This document shows, piece after piece, positions 9,200-20,364 of a stretch of DNA of 64,000 nt. Positions within the stretch are counted from its first letter, which is position 1. Every line of letters starts with the position of its first letter. The position numbers and the translations under genes are program-made. The DNA is from Isoptericola croceus (lineage in GTDB: Bacteria; Actinomycetota; Actinomycetes; Actinomycetales; Cellulomonadaceae): NCBI RefSeq assembly GCF_029382255.1, contig NZ_JARLLG010000001.1, forward strand, positions 682,001 through 746,000, written 5' to 3'. Under the pieces are notes generated by a model, which worked only from the letters and a program-made list of their open reading frames with translations, was not told the DNA's origin and did no database searches.

Positions 9200-11802
9200 C
9201 CGCCACCACGGACAAGTCGACGGACGCGGTGCCCGTGGAGACCGTGACCTGCACGATCGACGAGATCGAGGTCACGGTCCCGAAGGGCACGCTCGTCATC
9301 CGCGCCGCCGAGCAGGTCGGCATCGAGATCCCGCGGTTCTGCGACCACCCCTTGCTGGAGCCCGCCGGGGCGTGCCGCCAGTGCCTCGTCGAGGTCGCCA
9401 TGCCGGACCGTGAGGGCAACCTGCGGCCGATGCCGAAGCCGCAGGCCTCCTGCACGATGACCGTCACCCCGGGCATGGTCGTCAAGACCCAGCGCACCTC
9501 GGCCGTCGCCGACAAGGCGCAGGAGGGGGTCATGGAGCTGCTGCTCATGAACCACCCTCTCGACTGCCCGGTCTGCGACAAGGGTGGCGAGTGCCCCCTG
9601 CAGAACCAGGCGATGAAGAACGGCCGGGCGACGTCGCGGTTCGCCGACGTCAAGCGCACCTTCCCCAAGCCGATCCAGGTCTCCTCCCAGGTCCTCCTCG
9701 ACCGCGAGCGGTGCGTGCTGTGCCAGCGGTGCACCCGGTTCAGCGAAGAGATCGCCGGCGACGAGTTCATCGCGCTGCAGGAGCGCGGTGCGCACCAGCA
9801 GGTCGGCCGCTTCGACGAGCAGGTGCTCCACTTCGCCCCGCCGTGCGCGGGCGACCACGGCGCCGGCGGGCGTGCTGCCCCCGGACCGGTGGACATCCCG
9901 CTCGGCATCGCCCAGCCGGACGCTTCCGGACAGCCCTTCGCCTCCTACTTCTCCGGCAACACCGTCCAGATCTGCCCGGTGGGCGCCCTGACCGGCGCGA
10001 GCTACCGGTTCCGCGCCCGCCCGTTCGACCTGGTCTCGAGTCCGAGCATCGCCGAGCACGACTCCTGCGGGTCCGCGATCCGCATCGACCACCGCCGCGG
10101 CAAGGTCATGCGGCGGCTCGCGGGCGACGACCCGGCGGTCAACGAGGAGTGGATCACCGACAAGGACCGCTTCGCGTTCACGTGGCAGTCGGCCCCCGAC
10201 CGGATCACGACGCCGCTCGTGCGGGAGGACGGCGAGCTGCGGCCCGCGTCGTGGGTCGAGGCGCTGGAGGTCGCGGCGCAGGGCCTGGCCGCGGCCCGGG
10301 CGGACGGCGGCGTCGGCGTCCTGCCGGGCGGCCGGCTCACCGTGGAGGACGCGTTCGCGTGGTCCCGGTTCGCCCGCACCGTGCTGCGGACCGACGACGT
10401 CGACCAGCGTGCCCGCGTGCACTCGGTCGAGGAGTCGGCGTTCCTGGCCCACGCGGTGGCGGGTACCGGCGTCGGCGTCACCTTCGCCGACCTGGAGGCC
10501 GCACCCGCGGTGCTGCTCGCGGGCCTGGAGGCCGAGGAGGAGGCCGGCGTCACGTTCCTGCGGCTGCGCAAGGCCGTCAGGGCGGGCGCCCGCGTGTTCT
10601 CCGTGGCGCCGTTCCGCAGCCGTGGCCTGGCCCGGCTGGACGGGACCCTGCTCCCGACGGCGCCGGGCACGGAGGCGGACTGGCTCACCACCCTGGCCAC
10701 GCAGGCCGCCGGTGACCTGGTGCCCGCAGGTGCCGACCGCGAGACCCTCGAGGACGTGGCCGGTGCGCTCGGTCAGGAGGGCGCCGTCGTGCTGGTCGGC
10801 GAACGGCTCGCCGCGGCCCCCGGCGCGTACACCGCCGCGCTGCGGCTGGCCGAGGCCACGGGTGCGCGGATCGCGTGGATCCCGCGGCGCGCCGGCGAGC
10901 GTGGGGGTGTGGAGGCGGGTCTGCTGCCCGGCCTGCTCCCGGGCGGTCGCCCGCTGGTGGACGAGGACGCCCGGGCCCAGGTCGCCGCCGAGTGGGGGGT
11001 CGCCGTCGAGGACCTGCCGGACACCCCCGGGCTGGACACCGACGGCATCCTCGACGCCCTGAGCGTGGGCCAGCTCACCGGTGCGCTGGTGGGCGGCCTC
11101 GAGCTGGCGGACCTGCCGGACCCCGTGCACGCCCGCCGGGCGCTCGGTGCCGCCCGCTTCATCGTCTCCCTGGAGGTGCGCCGGACCGAGGCCACCGAGT
11201 TGGCCGACGTGGTGCTCCCGGTCGCGCCGCCGGTCGAACGGGCCGGGTCGTACTGGAACTGGGAGGGCCGGGTGCGGTCCTTCGGCCGGGCGCTCGAGTC
11301 GTCGGCGCTGCCGGACCACCGGGTGCTCGACGCGCTCGCCGCTCAGCTCGACGTGGACCTCGGCGTGGCCGAGCCCCTGGCCGCGCACCGCGCGGTCGCG
11401 GCGTTCGGCGCCTGGAAGGGTGCCCGGGCACAGGCCCCGCAGGCGGGGGCACCGGAGCCTCCCGCGGTCTCGGCGGGGACGGCCGTGCTCGCGAGCTGGC
11501 ACCTGATGCTCGACGACGGTGCGCTGCAGGACGGTGAGGAGCACCTCGCCGGGACGGCGAAGCGGCCGGTGGCGCGGGTCAGCGCCGTCACGGCGGCCGG
11601 GTTCGACGTGTTCGACGGCGACCGGGTGACGGTGTCCACCGACCGCGGCTCGATCACGGTGCCGGTGGCCATCACCGAGATGGTCGACCACGTGGTGTGG
11701 CTGCCGATGGCGTCCCGGGGGTGCCGGGTCCACGAGGACCTGGGTGCCAGGCCGGGCGAGGCGGTCCGGATCGCCCCCGCCGAGAAGGGAGACGACGCAT
11801 GA
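9196..11802 (+). CDS. nuoG: NADH-quinone oxidoreductase subunit G
   Basis: 868-aa largest subunit. It begins with a ferredoxin-like [2Fe-2S] domain ([15 protein letters not shown]), then the [17 protein letters not shown] His/Cys cluster and the [16 protein letters not shown] cluster. The rest is a degenerate molybdopterin oxidoreductase fold, which in complex I serves as scaffold without a cofactor. The middle third (about 380-700) is Ala/Gly/Glu-rich, as in other actinobacterial NuoG proteins. ATGA overlaps occur on both sides. Confidence 0.96.
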   Translation: MTATTDKSTDAVPVETVTCTIDEIEVTVPKGTLVIRAAEQVGIEIPRFCDHPLLEPAGACRQCLVEVAMPDREGNLRPMPKPQASCTMTVTPGMVVKTQRTSAVADKAQEGVMELLLMNHPLDCPVCDKGGECPLQNQAMKNGRATSRFADVKRTFPKPIQVSSQVLLDRERCVLCQRCTRFSEEIAGDEFIALQERGAHQQVGRFDEQVLHFAPPCAGDHGAGGRAAPGPVDIPLGIAQPDASGQPFASYFSGNTVQICPVGALTGASYRFRARPFDLVSSPSIAEHDSCGSAIRIDHRRGKVMRRLAGDDPAVNEEWITDKDRFAFTWQSAPDRITTPLVREDGELRPASWVEALEVAAQGLAAARADGGVGVLPGGRLTVEDAFAWSRFARTVLRTDDVDQRARVHSVEESAFLAHAVAGTGVGVTFADLEAAPAVLLAGLEAEEEAGVTFLRLRKAVRAGARVFSVAPFRSRGLARLDGTLLPTAPGTEADWLTTLATQAAGDLVPAGADRETLEDVAGALGQEGAVVLVGERLAAAPGAYTAALRLAEATGARIAWIPRRAGERGGVEAGLLPGLLPGGRPLVDEDARAQVAAEWGVAVEDLPDTPGLDTDGILDALSVGQLTGALVGGLELADLPDPVHARRALGAARFIVSLEVRRTEATELADVVLPVAPPVERAGSYWNWEGRVRSFGRALESSALPDHRVLDALAAQLDVDLGVAEPLAAHRAVAAFGAWKGARAQAPQAGAPEPPAVSAGTAVLASWHLMLDDGALQDGEEHLAGTAKRPVARVSAVTAAGFDVFDGDRVTVSTDRGSITVPVAITEMVDHVVWLPMASRGCRVHEDLGARPGEAVRIAPAEKGDDA

Positions 11803-13124
11803 TCCCGGGAATCGCCGCCGACTTCAGCGCGGACACGATCGTGACGACCATCGTCAAGGCCGTGCTCATCATCGTGTTCCTGCTGACGAGCGTGCTGTTC
11901 GCGATCTGGTTCGAGCGCAAGGTCGTGGCCCGCATGCAGCTGCGCCCCGGTCCGAACTGGCACGGCCCGATCGGTCTGCTGCAATCGCTGGCCGACGCGA
12001 TGAAGCTGCTGCTCAAGGAGGACCTGACGGTCACGCGCGCCGACCGTGTCATGTACCTGCTGGCACCGATGATCTCGGTGTTCTGCGCGCTGCTCGTCTT
12101 CGCCGTCATCCCGTTCGGGCCGAGCGTCACGATCCCGTTCACCGACTACGCCACCCCGGCCCAGCTCACCGACTTCCCGGTGGCGACGCTGTACATCCTG
12201 GCGTGCGCCTCGATCGGGGTCTACGGCATCGTGCTGGGCGGCTGGTCGTCGGGCTCCACCTACCCGCTGCTGGGCGCCGTGCGCTCCACGGCGCAGGTCA
12301 TCAGCTACGAGCTGGCGATGGGTCTGTCCCTGGTGAGCGTGTTCATCATGGCGGGGTCGATGTCGACCTCGTCGATCGTGGAGTCCCAGACGAGCCTGTG
12401 GTGGTTCCTGCCGCTCGCACCGGCGTTCGTGGTCTACATCATCTCGATGGTGGGCGAGACGAACCGGCTGCCCTTCGACCTGCCGGAGGCGGAGGGCGAG
12501 CTGGTCTCGGGGTACATGACCGAGTACTCCTCGATGAAGTTCGCCTGGTTCTTCCTCGCGGAGTACATCGCGATGATCAACGTCTCCGCGGTCGCCGTGA
12601 CGCTGTTCCTCGGCGGATGGCGTGCCCCGTGGCCGCTGTCGATGATCGGCGACGGCGTGCTCAACACCGGCTGGTGGCCCGTGCTGTGGTTCCTCGCCAA
12701 GGTGTGGGTGCTGATGTTCTTCTTCGTCTGGGTGCGCGGCACGCTGCTGCGCCTGCGCTACGACCAGTTCATGGTGTTCGGCTGGAAGGTCCTCATCCCG
12801 TTCGCCCTCGTCTGGCTGGTCGCCCTGGCGGTGTTCCGCTGGGCCGGGCTGGCGGGCGTGACCCGCACGCAGATGATCGTGGCGATCGTCGCGGTCTTCG
12901 CCCTGGTGATGATCGTCCTGTGGTTGTGGCCTGACAAGAAGGCGCCCGACAGGCCGGCCGGCGGCGGTGAGGGCCCCGACGGTGGGTTCGACGCCTTCGC
13001 GGGCGGCTACCCCGTCCCGCCCCTGCCCGGACAGACCCTGCAGGCCTCGCCGCGGGCCCGCCGCACGGTGCCCCCGGCACCGCAGGCGCCCCCGGCCGAC
13101 GTCGACGCGGAGGAGACGCGATGA
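11799..13124 (+). CDS. nuoH: NADH-quinone oxidoreductase subunit H
   Basis: 441-aa membrane subunit linking the quinone cavity to the proton pumps. Conserved features include [20 protein letters not shown] after helix 1, a [17 protein letters not shown] loop and the acidic [20 protein letters not shown] segment. About eight helices are expected, followed by a Pro/Ala-rich cytosolic tail of some 60 residues. ATGA overlaps on both sides. Confidence 0.97.
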   Translation: MIPGIAADFSADTIVTTIVKAVLIIVFLLTSVLFAIWFERKVVARMQLRPGPNWHGPIGLLQSLADAMKLLLKEDLTVTRADRVMYLLAPMISVFCALLVFAVIPFGPSVTIPFTDYATPAQLTDFPVATLYILACASIGVYGIVLGGWSSGSTYPLLGAVRSTAQVISYELAMGLSLVSVFIMAGSMSTSSIVESQTSLWWFLPLAPAFVVYIISMVGETNRLPFDLPEAEGELVSGYMTEYSSMKFAWFFLAEYIAMINVSAVAVTLFLGGWRAPWPLSMIGDGVLNTGWWPVLWFLAKVWVLMFFFVWVRGTLLRLRYDQFMVFGWKVLIPFALVWLVALAVFRWAGLAGVTRTQMIVAIVAVFALVMIVLWLWPDKKAPDRPAGGGEGPDGGFDAFAGGYPVPPLPGQTLQASPRARRTVPPAPQAPPADVDAEETR

Positions 13125-13894
13125 CCGACAAGCCGTACGAGCCGCTGCGGCCGAAGAAGGGGCCGGTGGGCGATCTGTTCGCCCCCGTCGCCGGGTTCGG
13201 GGTGACGTTCTCGTCGATGTTCAAGCCGGCCGTCACCGAGGAGTACCCCCGGAAGAAGACGGCCCCGCAGTCCCGGTACCACGGCCGTCACCAGCTCAAC
13301 CGGTATGCGGACGGCCTGGAGAAGTGCATCGGTTGCGAGCTGTGCGCGTGGGCGTGCCCGGCCGACGCGATCTACGTCGAGGGTGCGGACAACGCCGACC
13401 TGCCGGACGGCGGCCAGATGAGCCCGGGTGAGCGGTACGGCCGGGTCTACCAGATCAACTACCTGCGCTGCATCTTCTGCGCGCTGTGCATCGAGGCCTG
13501 CCCCACCCGGGCGCTGACCATGAGCAACGACTACGAGATCGCCGGCCCGAGCCGGGAGGGCATGATCTACGAGAAGCAGGACATCCTGGCGCCGCTGGCC
13601 GAGGGGATGCTCGCCGGCCCGCACCCCATGGTCGAGGGCACGACGGACACCGAGTACTACCGGGGCGAGGTCACGGCGCCCACCGCCGCGCAGGTCGACT
13701 GGGTGCGCGAGCACCGGCCCGACGACCCGACGCTGGACGCGGCTGCCGCCGTCGTCGCCGGCGACGCCCCACCGCCCACGCAGGACCGGCACCGGCTGCG
13801 ACCGGACCAGGACCGCGCCGTGGCGACCCGTGCTGCCGCCGAGGAGTCCAACCTCGACGGCCGGACGGCCCTCGGGACGGAGGCCCACCCGTGA
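13121..13894 (+). CDS. nuoI: NADH-quinone oxidoreductase subunit I (two [4Fe-4S])
   Basis: 257-aa ferredoxin-like subunit carrying N6a and N6b. The cluster motifs are [12 protein letters not shown] (C69, C72, C75, C79) and [12 protein letters not shown] (C117, C120, C123, C127). The C-terminal ~60 residues form a charged extension beyond the usual length. It overlaps nuoH by ATGA and nuoJ by GTGA. Confidence 0.97.
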   Translation: MTDKPYEPLRPKKGPVGDLFAPVAGFGVTFSSMFKPAVTEEYPRKKTAPQSRYHGRHQLNRYADGLEKCIGCELCAWACPADAIYVEGADNADLPDGGQMSPGERYGRVYQINYLRCIFCALCIEACPTRALTMSNDYEIAGPSREGMIYEKQDILAPLAEGMLAGPHPMVEGTTDTEYYRGEVTAPTAAQVDWVREHRPDDPTLDAAAAVVAGDAPPPTQDRHRLRPDQDRAVATRAAAEESNLDGRTALGTEAHP

Positions 13895-14688
13895 GCGGCG
13901 GCGAGGAGGTGCTGTTCTGGGTGCTGGCCCCGCTCATGGTGATCGCTGCCGCCGGGCTCCTCGTGGTCCGGCGCGCGGTGCACGCCGCGGTCTGCGTGGT
14001 GTTCGTCATGATCGGTCTCGCGGTGCTCTACGTGGTGCAGGAGGCGCCGTTCCTCGGGATCGTGCAGGTGGTCGTCTACACCGGCGCCGTGATGATGCTG
14101 TTCCTCTTCGTGCTCATGCTCGTCGGCGTCGACGCCGCGGACTCGCTCACGGAGACGATCCGCGGACAGCGCTGGATCGGTCTGCTGCTCGGCGCGGGGC
14201 TCGCGGCGGTGCTGCTCGGCGTCGTCGCGCAGGCGACCTTCCCGCCGTCGGTCGGGCTCGCCCAGGCCAACGCGGTGACCAACCCGGTGGCCCTGGCCCG
14301 CGTGCTGCTGGGGCAGTACGTGGTCGCGATGGAGGTCGTGGGCATCCTGCTCGTCACGGCGGCGCTCGCCGGGCTCGTGCTCACGCACCGGCGCCGGCTC
14401 GGGAAGAAGCCCACGCAGCGGGCGCTGGCCGAGGCGAAGGTGGCGGCGCTGCCGACCGGGCGCCAGCTCACCCCGCTGCCCGCCCCGGGCGTCTACGCGC
14501 AGAACAACGCGATGGACACCCCGGCGCTCGGTCCGGACGGCCGCCCCCTGGAGCACTCGGTGCCGCGCGTGCTGCGCATCCGGGGCCAGCAGCGCTCCGC
14601 GACGGAGCTGCTCACGGCCGAGGAGACGCTGGTGCAGCACATCGAGCCGGACCGGCGCACGCCGGACGAGACCGAGGAGGACCGCTGA
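13891..14688 (+). CDS. nuoJ: NADH-quinone oxidoreductase subunit J
   Basis: 265-aa membrane subunit with five helices in the first ~170 residues. [24 protein letters not shown] is the family core with the pi-bulge region. A long hydrophilic C-terminal tail (about 95 residues) ends in a Glu-rich stretch. The GTG start comes from the GTGA overlap with nuoI; the stop shares one base with the nuoK start. Confidence 0.94.
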   Translation: MSGGEEVLFWVLAPLMVIAAAGLLVVRRAVHAAVCVVFVMIGLAVLYVVQEAPFLGIVQVVVYTGAVMMLFLFVLMLVGVDAADSLTETIRGQRWIGLLLGAGLAAVLLGVVAQATFPPSVGLAQANAVTNPVALARVLLGQYVVAMEVVGILLVTAALAGLVLTHRRRLGKKPTQRALAEAKVAALPTGRQLTPLPAPGVYAQNNAMDTPALGPDGRPLEHSVPRVLRIRGQQRSATELLTAEETLVQHIEPDRRTPDETEEDR

Positions 14689-14987
14689 TGGACCTCGTCA
14701 ACTACCTCTACCTCGCGTCGATCCTGTTCGCGCTGGGTGCCACCACGGTGCTGCTGCGGCGCAACGCGATCGTCGTGTTCATGGGGGTCGAGCTGATGCT
14801 CAACGCCACGAACCTGGCGCTCGTGACGTTCGCCCGGATGCACGGCGACATCACCGGACAGGTGCTCGCCTTCTTCGTCATGGTGGTGGCCGCCGCGGAG
14901 GTCGTCGTCGGCCTGGCGATCATCGTGACGATCTTCCGTGCCCGCCGGTCGGCCTCGGTCGACGACGTCAACCTGCTCAAGAGCTAG
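14688..14987 (+). CDS. nuoK: NADH-quinone oxidoreductase subunit K
   Basis: 99-aa three-helix antiporter-like subunit. [20 protein letters not shown] carries the conserved membrane glutamate of helix 2, and [19 protein letters not shown] the second conserved glutamate in helix 3. Length is exactly that of the family. Confidence 0.97.
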   Translation: MDLVNYLYLASILFALGATTVLLRRNAIVVFMGVELMLNATNLALVTFARMHGDITGQVLAFFVMVVAAAEVVVGLAIIVTIFRARRSASVDDVNLLKS

Positions 14988-15004
14988 AGGGGCCGACGAC
15001 TTCG

Positions 15005-16957
15005 ATGACGATGCAGACTCTTTCCCTCGCGCCCTGGCTGGTCGCCACGCCGTTGATCGGGGCGGCGCTGCTGCTCCTGGTGGGGCGGCGCAGCGACCGG
15101 TGGGGGCACTGGCTCGGCGTGCTCGCCTCGACGGCGACGTTCGTGATCGGCCTGGTGATCCTGCTCGACATGCTGGGCGCGGACGCCGAGCAGCGGGTGG
15201 GCGTGCACACGGCGGCGAACTGGATCGACGTCGGTCCGCTCACGGTGGACCTCGGGTTCCAGGTGGACCCGTTGTCGATGACGTTCGTCATGCTGATCAC
15301 GTTCGTGGGCTCGTTGATCCACCTCTACTCGGTGGCGTACATGTCGCACGACCGTGACCGCCGCCGCTTCTTCGCCTACCTCAACCTGTTCGTCGCGGCG
15401 ATGCTCCTGCTCGTCCTGGCGGACTCCTACCTGCTGCTGTTCGTCGGCTGGGAGGGCGTGGGTCTGGCGTCGTTCCTGCTGATCGGCTTCTGGGACCACC
15501 ACCTGCCCAACGCGGTGGCCGGCAAGAAGGCGTTCATCATGAACCGCGTGGGCGACATGGGGCTCATCGCGGCGATGATGCTGATGCTCGCGACGTTCGG
15601 CGGGGTGGACTTCGGCACCGTGCTCGGTACGGCCGGCGCGGCGGACCAGGGCACGACGACGGCGATCGGCCTGCTGCTCCTGCTGGCGGCCTGCGGAAAG
15701 TCGGCCCAGCTGCCGCTGCAGGCGTGGCTCGGCGACGCGATGGCCGGCCCGACGCCTGTCTCGGCCCTCATCCACGCCGCCACGATGGTGACCGCGGGGG
15801 TCTACCTCCTGGTGCGGTCGGGCCCGCTGCTCGAGGCGGCGCCGGACGCCCAGCTCGTCATCGCGATCGTGGGTGCGCTGACCCTCCTCTTCGGGGCGAT
15901 CGTCGGTTGCGCCAAGGACGACATCAAGAAGGCGCTCGCCGCCTCGACGATGTCCCAGATCGGCTACATGATGCTCGCCGCGGGCCTCGGCCCGGTCGGG
16001 TACGCGTTCGCGATCTTCCACCTGCTCACGCACGGCTTCTTCAAGGCCGGCCTGTTCCTCGGGGCCGGGTCCGTCATGCACGCGATGGACGACGACGTGA
16101 ACATGCGCCGCTTCGGCGGCCTGGCCCGGCTGCTGCCGGTCACGGCGATCACGATGGGGCTGGGCTGGCTGGCGATCCTCGGTGTCCCGCCGTTCTCAGG
16201 CTTCTACTCCAAGGACAAGATCATCGAGGCCGCGTTCGTGGGCGAGGGCTGGCGGCCGTGGGTGTTCGGGATCGTCGCCCTGGTGGGTGCCGGCATCACC
16301 GCCTACTACATGTCGCGCCTGTTCTTCATGACGTTCATGGGCCGACGGCGGTGGGCCACCGAGCTCGCCGGCGGCGCGGGCGGTGGCGCGGAAGGCGACA
16401 GCACCCCGGTGCGGCACCCGCACGAGTCGCCGTGGCTGATGACGCTGCCGATGATCGTGCTCGCTGTCGGGTCGGTCGGCCTGGGCTTCGCGCTCAACGC
16501 CGGCGACCGGTTCGTCCACTTCCTGGAGCCGGTGACGGGGCACGCCGAGCACCACGACCCGGTGCTGCCGATCTGGCTCATCATCACCCTCACGCTCACC
16601 CTGGTGGTCGTCGGCGCGGCGCTCGCCTTCGTGCAGTACGCGGTGCGGTCCGTGCCGACGACGGCGCCAGCCGCTCCTGCGGTGGTGCGCGCGGCCCGGG
16701 TGGACCTGCACCAGGACGACGTCAACGAGGCGGTCGTGATGCTCCCGGGCAAGGTGCTCACAAGGTCGATGGTCTTCGCCGACCGCACGGCCGTCGATGC
16801 GGGCTGGCTGGGTCTGGCGGGAGGCGTCGGGCGCCTCGGGACCTGGCTGCGGGGGCTGCAGTCCGGGTACGTCCGGCAGTACGCCGCGATGACCCTGGGT
16901 GGTCTGGGCGTCATCGTGCTGGTGATCTGGCTCGTGTCGACGATGGCGACGAGCTGA
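15005..16957 (+). CDS. nuoL: NADH-quinone oxidoreductase subunit L
   Basis: 650-aa distal proton-pumping subunit of the Mrp antiporter family. Key segments are [21 protein letters not shown], the pump lysine region [26 protein letters not shown], and [11 protein letters not shown]. The C-terminus has the long lateral helix expected for NuoL. The ATG at 15005 follows GAGGGG; an ATG at 15011 is equally possible (MTMQT versus MQT). Confidence 0.96.
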   Translation: MTMQTLSLAPWLVATPLIGAALLLLVGRRSDRWGHWLGVLASTATFVIGLVILLDMLGADAEQRVGVHTAANWIDVGPLTVDLGFQVDPLSMTFVMLITFVGSLIHLYSVAYMSHDRDRRRFFAYLNLFVAAMLLLVLADSYLLLFVGWEGVGLASFLLIGFWDHHLPNAVAGKKAFIMNRVGDMGLIAAMMLMLATFGGVDFGTVLGTAGAADQGTTTAIGLLLLLAACGKSAQLPLQAWLGDAMAGPTPVSALIHAATMVTAGVYLLVRSGPLLEAAPDAQLVIAIVGALTLLFGAIVGCAKDDIKKALAASTMSQIGYMMLAAGLGPVGYAFAIFHLLTHGFFKAGLFLGAGSVMHAMDDDVNMRRFGGLARLLPVTAITMGLGWLAILGVPPFSGFYSKDKIIEAAFVGEGWRPWVFGIVALVGAGITAYYMSRLFFMTFMGRRRWATELAGGAGGGAEGDSTPVRHPHESPWLMTLPMIVLAVGSVGLGFALNAGDRFVHFLEPVTGHAEHHDPVLPIWLIITLTLTLVVVGAALAFVQYAVRSVPTTAPAAPAVVRAARVDLHQDDVNEAVVMLPGKVLTRSMVFADRTAVDAGWLGLAGGVGRLGTWLRGLQSGYVRQYAAMTLGGLGVIVLVIWLVSTMATS

Positions 16958-16967
16958 GGTGGAAGGG

Positions 16968-18581
16968 ATGACGATGTCGACATTTCCCTGGCTGACCGCG
17001 TTGGTGGTCTGGCCGCTGGTCGCGGCCCTGGCCACGGTGCTCACCGGCGCCGGGCGGGGTCGCCCGGCCTCGGGCCCTGCTGCCGGGGGAGGGGCGTTCT
17101 CCGCGGGCGCGGCACGGACCGTCGCGCTGGTCGGTGCTCTGGTGGAGGTGGCGCTGCTGGTCGGGGCCTTCGCCGCCTTCGACACCTCGACGGCGGGGAC
17201 CCACCAGCTCACCGAGACGTACCCGTGGATCCCTGCCCTCGGGGCGAGCTACGCCGTCGGCGTCGACGGGGTCTCGCTGCTCCTCGTCGCGCTGAGCGTG
17301 GGGCTCGTGCCGCTGGTGATCCTCGCCGCCTGGCACGAGCAGGGTGGCGACCACGTCCGCCTGCGGCGCTACCTCGCCACGGTGCTGGTGCTGCTGTCCT
17401 TCATGGTCGTGGTGTTCACGGCGCGCGACGTGTTCCTGTTCTACGTGGTGTTCGAGGCCATGCTGATCCCGGCCTACTTCCTCATCGGCGGGTTCGGCCA
17501 GGGTGCGCAGCGCCGGTACGCGGCGGTGAAGTTCCTGCTGTTCTCGCTCGCGGGCGGGCTGGTGATGCTGGTCGCGGTCGTCGCGCTGTACCTGCAGGTG
17601 CCGGTGGACCCTGCCACGGGTCTGCGTCCGCAGGACGCGTTCCTGACGGAGTCCGTGACAGGGCTGCCCCTCGACCCGACGGCCGAGCGGCTCATGTTCT
17701 GCGCCTTCTTCCTCGCCTTCGCCATCAAGGCGCCGATGTTCCCGGTGCACACCTGGCTGCCGGACGTGACGCAGAACGCGACCCCGGGAACGTCCACGCT
17801 GCTCATCTGCGTCCTGGACAAGGTCGGCACCTTCGGGATGCTGACCCTGTGCCTGCCGCTCTTCCCCGAGGCGAGCCGCTGGGCCGCGCCCGCGATCATC
17901 GTGCTCGCGGTGATCTCCATCCTGTACGGCGCGATCCTCGCGATCGGTCAGACCGACGTGCTCCGGCTCATCGGCTACACGTCGGTCTCGCACTTCGGGT
18001 TCATCATCCTGGGCATCTTCACCTTCACCTCGCTGGGGATCTCGGGCGCGAGCTTCATGATGCTCAACCACGGCATCTCGACGGGGGCGCTGTTCCTCGT
18101 GGCGGGGTTCGCGATCGCCCGGCACCCGCGCCGCAGCCAGCAGATCGCCGACTACGGCGGGATGCGCAAGGTCGCGCCGGTCCTGGGCGGGACGTTCCTC
18201 GTGGCGGGGCTGTCCGCCCTCGCACTGCCGGGTCTGGCGACGTTCGTCTCGGAGATCATGGTCTTCCTCGGTGCGTTCGCCCGCTGGCCCGCGCCGGTGC
18301 TGGTCGCGGTCCCCGCCGTGGTGCTCGCCGCGGTGTACGTGCTGCTGACCTACCAGCGCATGTTCACCGGCGCGGTGGGTGCGGACGTCGCGGGGGCGAA
18401 GGACCTGGACGGCCGGGAGAAGACGGTCGCCGGCGTGCTGGTGGCCGCCCTGGTGGTGCTCGGTCTGATGCCCGGGCCCGCTCTGGACTACGTGCGTGAA
18501 CCCGCGGGTGTCTCCGTCGAGCACGTGGGTGAGACCGATCCGGAGCCCGTCCTCGGGGCTCTCGAGGGGAGCGAGCAGTGA
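16968..18581 (+). CDS. nuoM: NADH-quinone oxidoreductase subunit M
   Basis: 537-aa proton-pumping subunit. It carries FYVVFEAMLIPAYFLIG, FAIKAPMFPVHTWLPDVTQNATPGTS with the pump lysine, and IGYTSVSHFGFIILGIF. I chose the ATG at 16968, preceded by GAGGTGG. An in-frame ATG at 16974 with GGAAGGG upstream would suit equally, and a GTG at 16959 is less likely. The stop overlaps the nuoN start (GTGA). Confidence 0.95.
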   Translation: MTMSTFPWLTALVVWPLVAALATVLTGAGRGRPASGPAAGGGAFSAGAARTVALVGALVEVALLVGAFAAFDTSTAGTHQLTETYPWIPALGASYAVGVDGVSLLLVALSVGLVPLVILAAWHEQGGDHVRLRRYLATVLVLLSFMVVVFTARDVFLFYVVFEAMLIPAYFLIGGFGQGAQRRYAAVKFLLFSLAGGLVMLVAVVALYLQVPVDPATGLRPQDAFLTESVTGLPLDPTAERLMFCAFFLAFAIKAPMFPVHTWLPDVTQNATPGTSTLLICVLDKVGTFGMLTLCLPLFPEASRWAAPAIIVLAVISILYGAILAIGQTDVLRLIGYTSVSHFGFIILGIFTFTSLGISGASFMMLNHGISTGALFLVAGFAIARHPRRSQQIADYGGMRKVAPVLGGTFLVAGLSALALPGLATFVSEIMVFLGAFARWPAPVLVAVPAVVLAAVYVLLTYQRMFTGAVGADVAGAKDLDGREKTVAGVLVAALVVLGLMPGPALDYVREPAGVSVEHVGETDPEPVLGALEGSEQ

Positions 18582-20317
18582 TCGAGTTCGAGGCACCTGT
18601 CATCGACTGGGCCGTCCTGATGCCCGTCCTGGTCGTGCTGGCCGCCGGCGTGGTCGGCGTCCTGATCGAGGCGTTCGTGCCGGACCGGGGCCGCCGCCCC
18701 ACGCAGATCGTGCTCACGCTCGCGGCGCTGGTCGCATCGCTGGTGTCGGTCGTCCTGCTGTGGGGACGGGTCGCCACCGAGGGCTACGCCTTCGTCGTGA
18801 ACGGCACGTTCCTGCTCACGCCGTTCACCCTGGGCATCCAGGCCGTCGTGGCGGTGCTCGCGATCCTCGGTGTCCTGGTGATCGCCGACCGGACGCGCAC
18901 GGGCGAGGACGCGTTCGCGCCCACCGCGGCCGCCGTGCCCGGCACCACCTACGAGGACGCCGCGCGCGAGGCCGGCCTGCAGCAGACCGAGGTCTACCCG
19001 CTCGTGCTGTTCGCCACCGGCGGGATGCTCCTGTTCCCCGCCACCGACAACCTCATCGTGCTGTTCATCGCGCTCGAGGTGCTGTCCCTGCCGCTGTACG
19101 TGCTGTGCGCCACGGCCCGCCGTCGTCGGCTGCTGAGCCAAGAGGCGGCGTTCAAGTACTTCCTGCTCGGGTCGTTCGCGAGCGCCATCATGCTGTTCGG
19201 CATCGCGCTGGTCTACGGGTTCGCCGGGACGGTGAGCCTCGAGGGCGCCCTCTATGTGCTGACGCACCCGCAGAGCCAGGTGCTCGAGCTGATGCCGGCG
19301 CTGGTGATCGCCGGCGTGCTGCTCATCACGGTGGGGCTGCTGTTCAAGATCGGCGCGGCGCCGTTCCACACCTGGGTGCCGGACGTGTACCAGGGTGCGC
19401 CGACCCCGATCACGGGCTTCATGGCGGCCTGCGTCAAGGCAGCCGCGATCGGCGCGCTGGTGCGGGTGGTCTTCACCCTGGCGGCCGGGCTCGACGAGCC
19501 GCTGCGACGCGACCTCGAGGTCGGCCTGTGGGCCGTGGCGATCCTCACGATGCTGGTCGGCACGGTGGCCGCCGTCGTGCAGACGGACATCAAGCGCATG
19601 CTCGCGTACTCCTCGATCGCGCACGGCGGGTTCCTGGCGGTCGCGTTCGTGGGGTTCTCCGAGACGGGCGCCCAGGCCGTGCTCTTCTACGTGCTCGCCT
19701 ACGGTCTGGCGACCCTCGGAGCGTTCGCGATCGTGACGCTCGTGCGCGAGCAGGACGCCGACGGCGTGGTCCTGGGCGAGGCGACGCACCTGTCGCAGTG
19801 GGCGGGGCTGGCCCGCCGGTCGCCCTGGCTGGCGGCAGCGTTCGCGTTGTTCCTGCTGTCGATGGCGGGCATCCCGCTCACGGCGGGCTTCATCGCGAAG
19901 TTCGGCGTGTTCTCGGCGGCCGTGGTGGCGGGTGCCTGGCCGCTGGCGGTGCTCGGTGTGCTCGCCTCCGCGGTCGCGGTGTTCTTCTACGTGCGGCTGA
20001 TCGTGCTCATGCTGCTCACGCGCCCGGCGGAGGACGCGCAGGAGACGGAGCATCCGGCAGGCGACGGTGTCGCCGCGGACGGCACGGGCGGCCCGGAGGC
20101 CAAGGAGGAGGCGCCGGCCGGCGAGGGCGCGACCCGCACCCTCGCCGCGGCACGGTCCACGCTCTCGCGAGCCTCCGTCGTCGTGGTCGCGTCCCGCGGG
20201 CCGGCGACGGTCGCGATCGTGCTGTGCGCCGTCGGGGTCGTGCTGCTCGGCGTGGTCCCGCAGGTGGCGCTCGACTGGGCCGCGCAGGCGGCGACGTTCC
20301 GGCCGTTGCAGCCGTGA
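18578..20317 (+). CDS. nuoN: NADH-quinone oxidoreductase subunit N
   Basis: 579-aa proton-pumping subunit and last gene of the complex I operon. LFKIGAAPFHTWVPDVYQGAPTPITGFMA and AYSSIAHGGFLAVAF are the family landmarks. Two hydrophilic insertions are visible: a 40-residue loop after RTRTGEDAF and an acidic loop near residue 490 (AEDAQETEHPAGDG...). The GTG start comes from its overlap with nuoM. Confidence 0.96.
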   Translation: MIEFEAPVIDWAVLMPVLVVLAAGVVGVLIEAFVPDRGRRPTQIVLTLAALVASLVSVVLLWGRVATEGYAFVVNGTFLLTPFTLGIQAVVAVLAILGVLVIADRTRTGEDAFAPTAAAVPGTTYEDAAREAGLQQTEVYPLVLFATGGMLLFPATDNLIVLFIALEVLSLPLYVLCATARRRRLLSQEAAFKYFLLGSFASAIMLFGIALVYGFAGTVSLEGALYVLTHPQSQVLELMPALVIAGVLLITVGLLFKIGAAPFHTWVPDVYQGAPTPITGFMAACVKAAAIGALVRVVFTLAAGLDEPLRRDLEVGLWAVAILTMLVGTVAAVVQTDIKRMLAYSSIAHGGFLAVAFVGFSETGAQAVLFYVLAYGLATLGAFAIVTLVREQDADGVVLGEATHLSQWAGLARRSPWLAAAFALFLLSMAGIPLTAGFIAKFGVFSAAVVAGAWPLAVLGVLASAVAVFFYVRLIVLMLLTRPAEDAQETEHPAGDGVAADGTGGPEAKEEAPAGEGATRTLAAARSTLSRASVVVVASRGPATVAIVLCAVGVVLLGVVPQVALDWAAQAATFRPLQP

Positions 20318-20334
20318 CGCTCGGTTCGCTGTGG

Positions 20335-20364
20335 CACGGTCCGGGCAGATAGGTTCGGACCGTG
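20335..20364 (+). promoter_or_regulatory. Leaderless -10 element within a hairpin that covers the GTG start
   Basis: TAGGTT (20350-20355) followed by six bases and then the GTG at 20362 is the arrangement of a leaderless actinobacterial gene. The same bases lie in a 9-bp inverted repeat, CACGGTCCG (20335-20343) and CGGACCGTG (20356-20364), so the start codon is in the right arm. The hairpin would form only in read-through RNA from nuoN, where it could hide the start or act as a weak terminator. Confidence 0.5.

Noticed and set aside
8917-11733. A 938-codon antisense frame across nuoF/nuoG
   Set aside because: Low-complexity composition, no recognisable motif, no ribosome binding site; the sense genes are complete complex I subunits.
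16911-18596. A 561-codon antisense frame across nuoM
   Set aside because: Composition (Glu/His/Gln/Arg repeats) is that of a shadow frame opposite a membrane protein gene.
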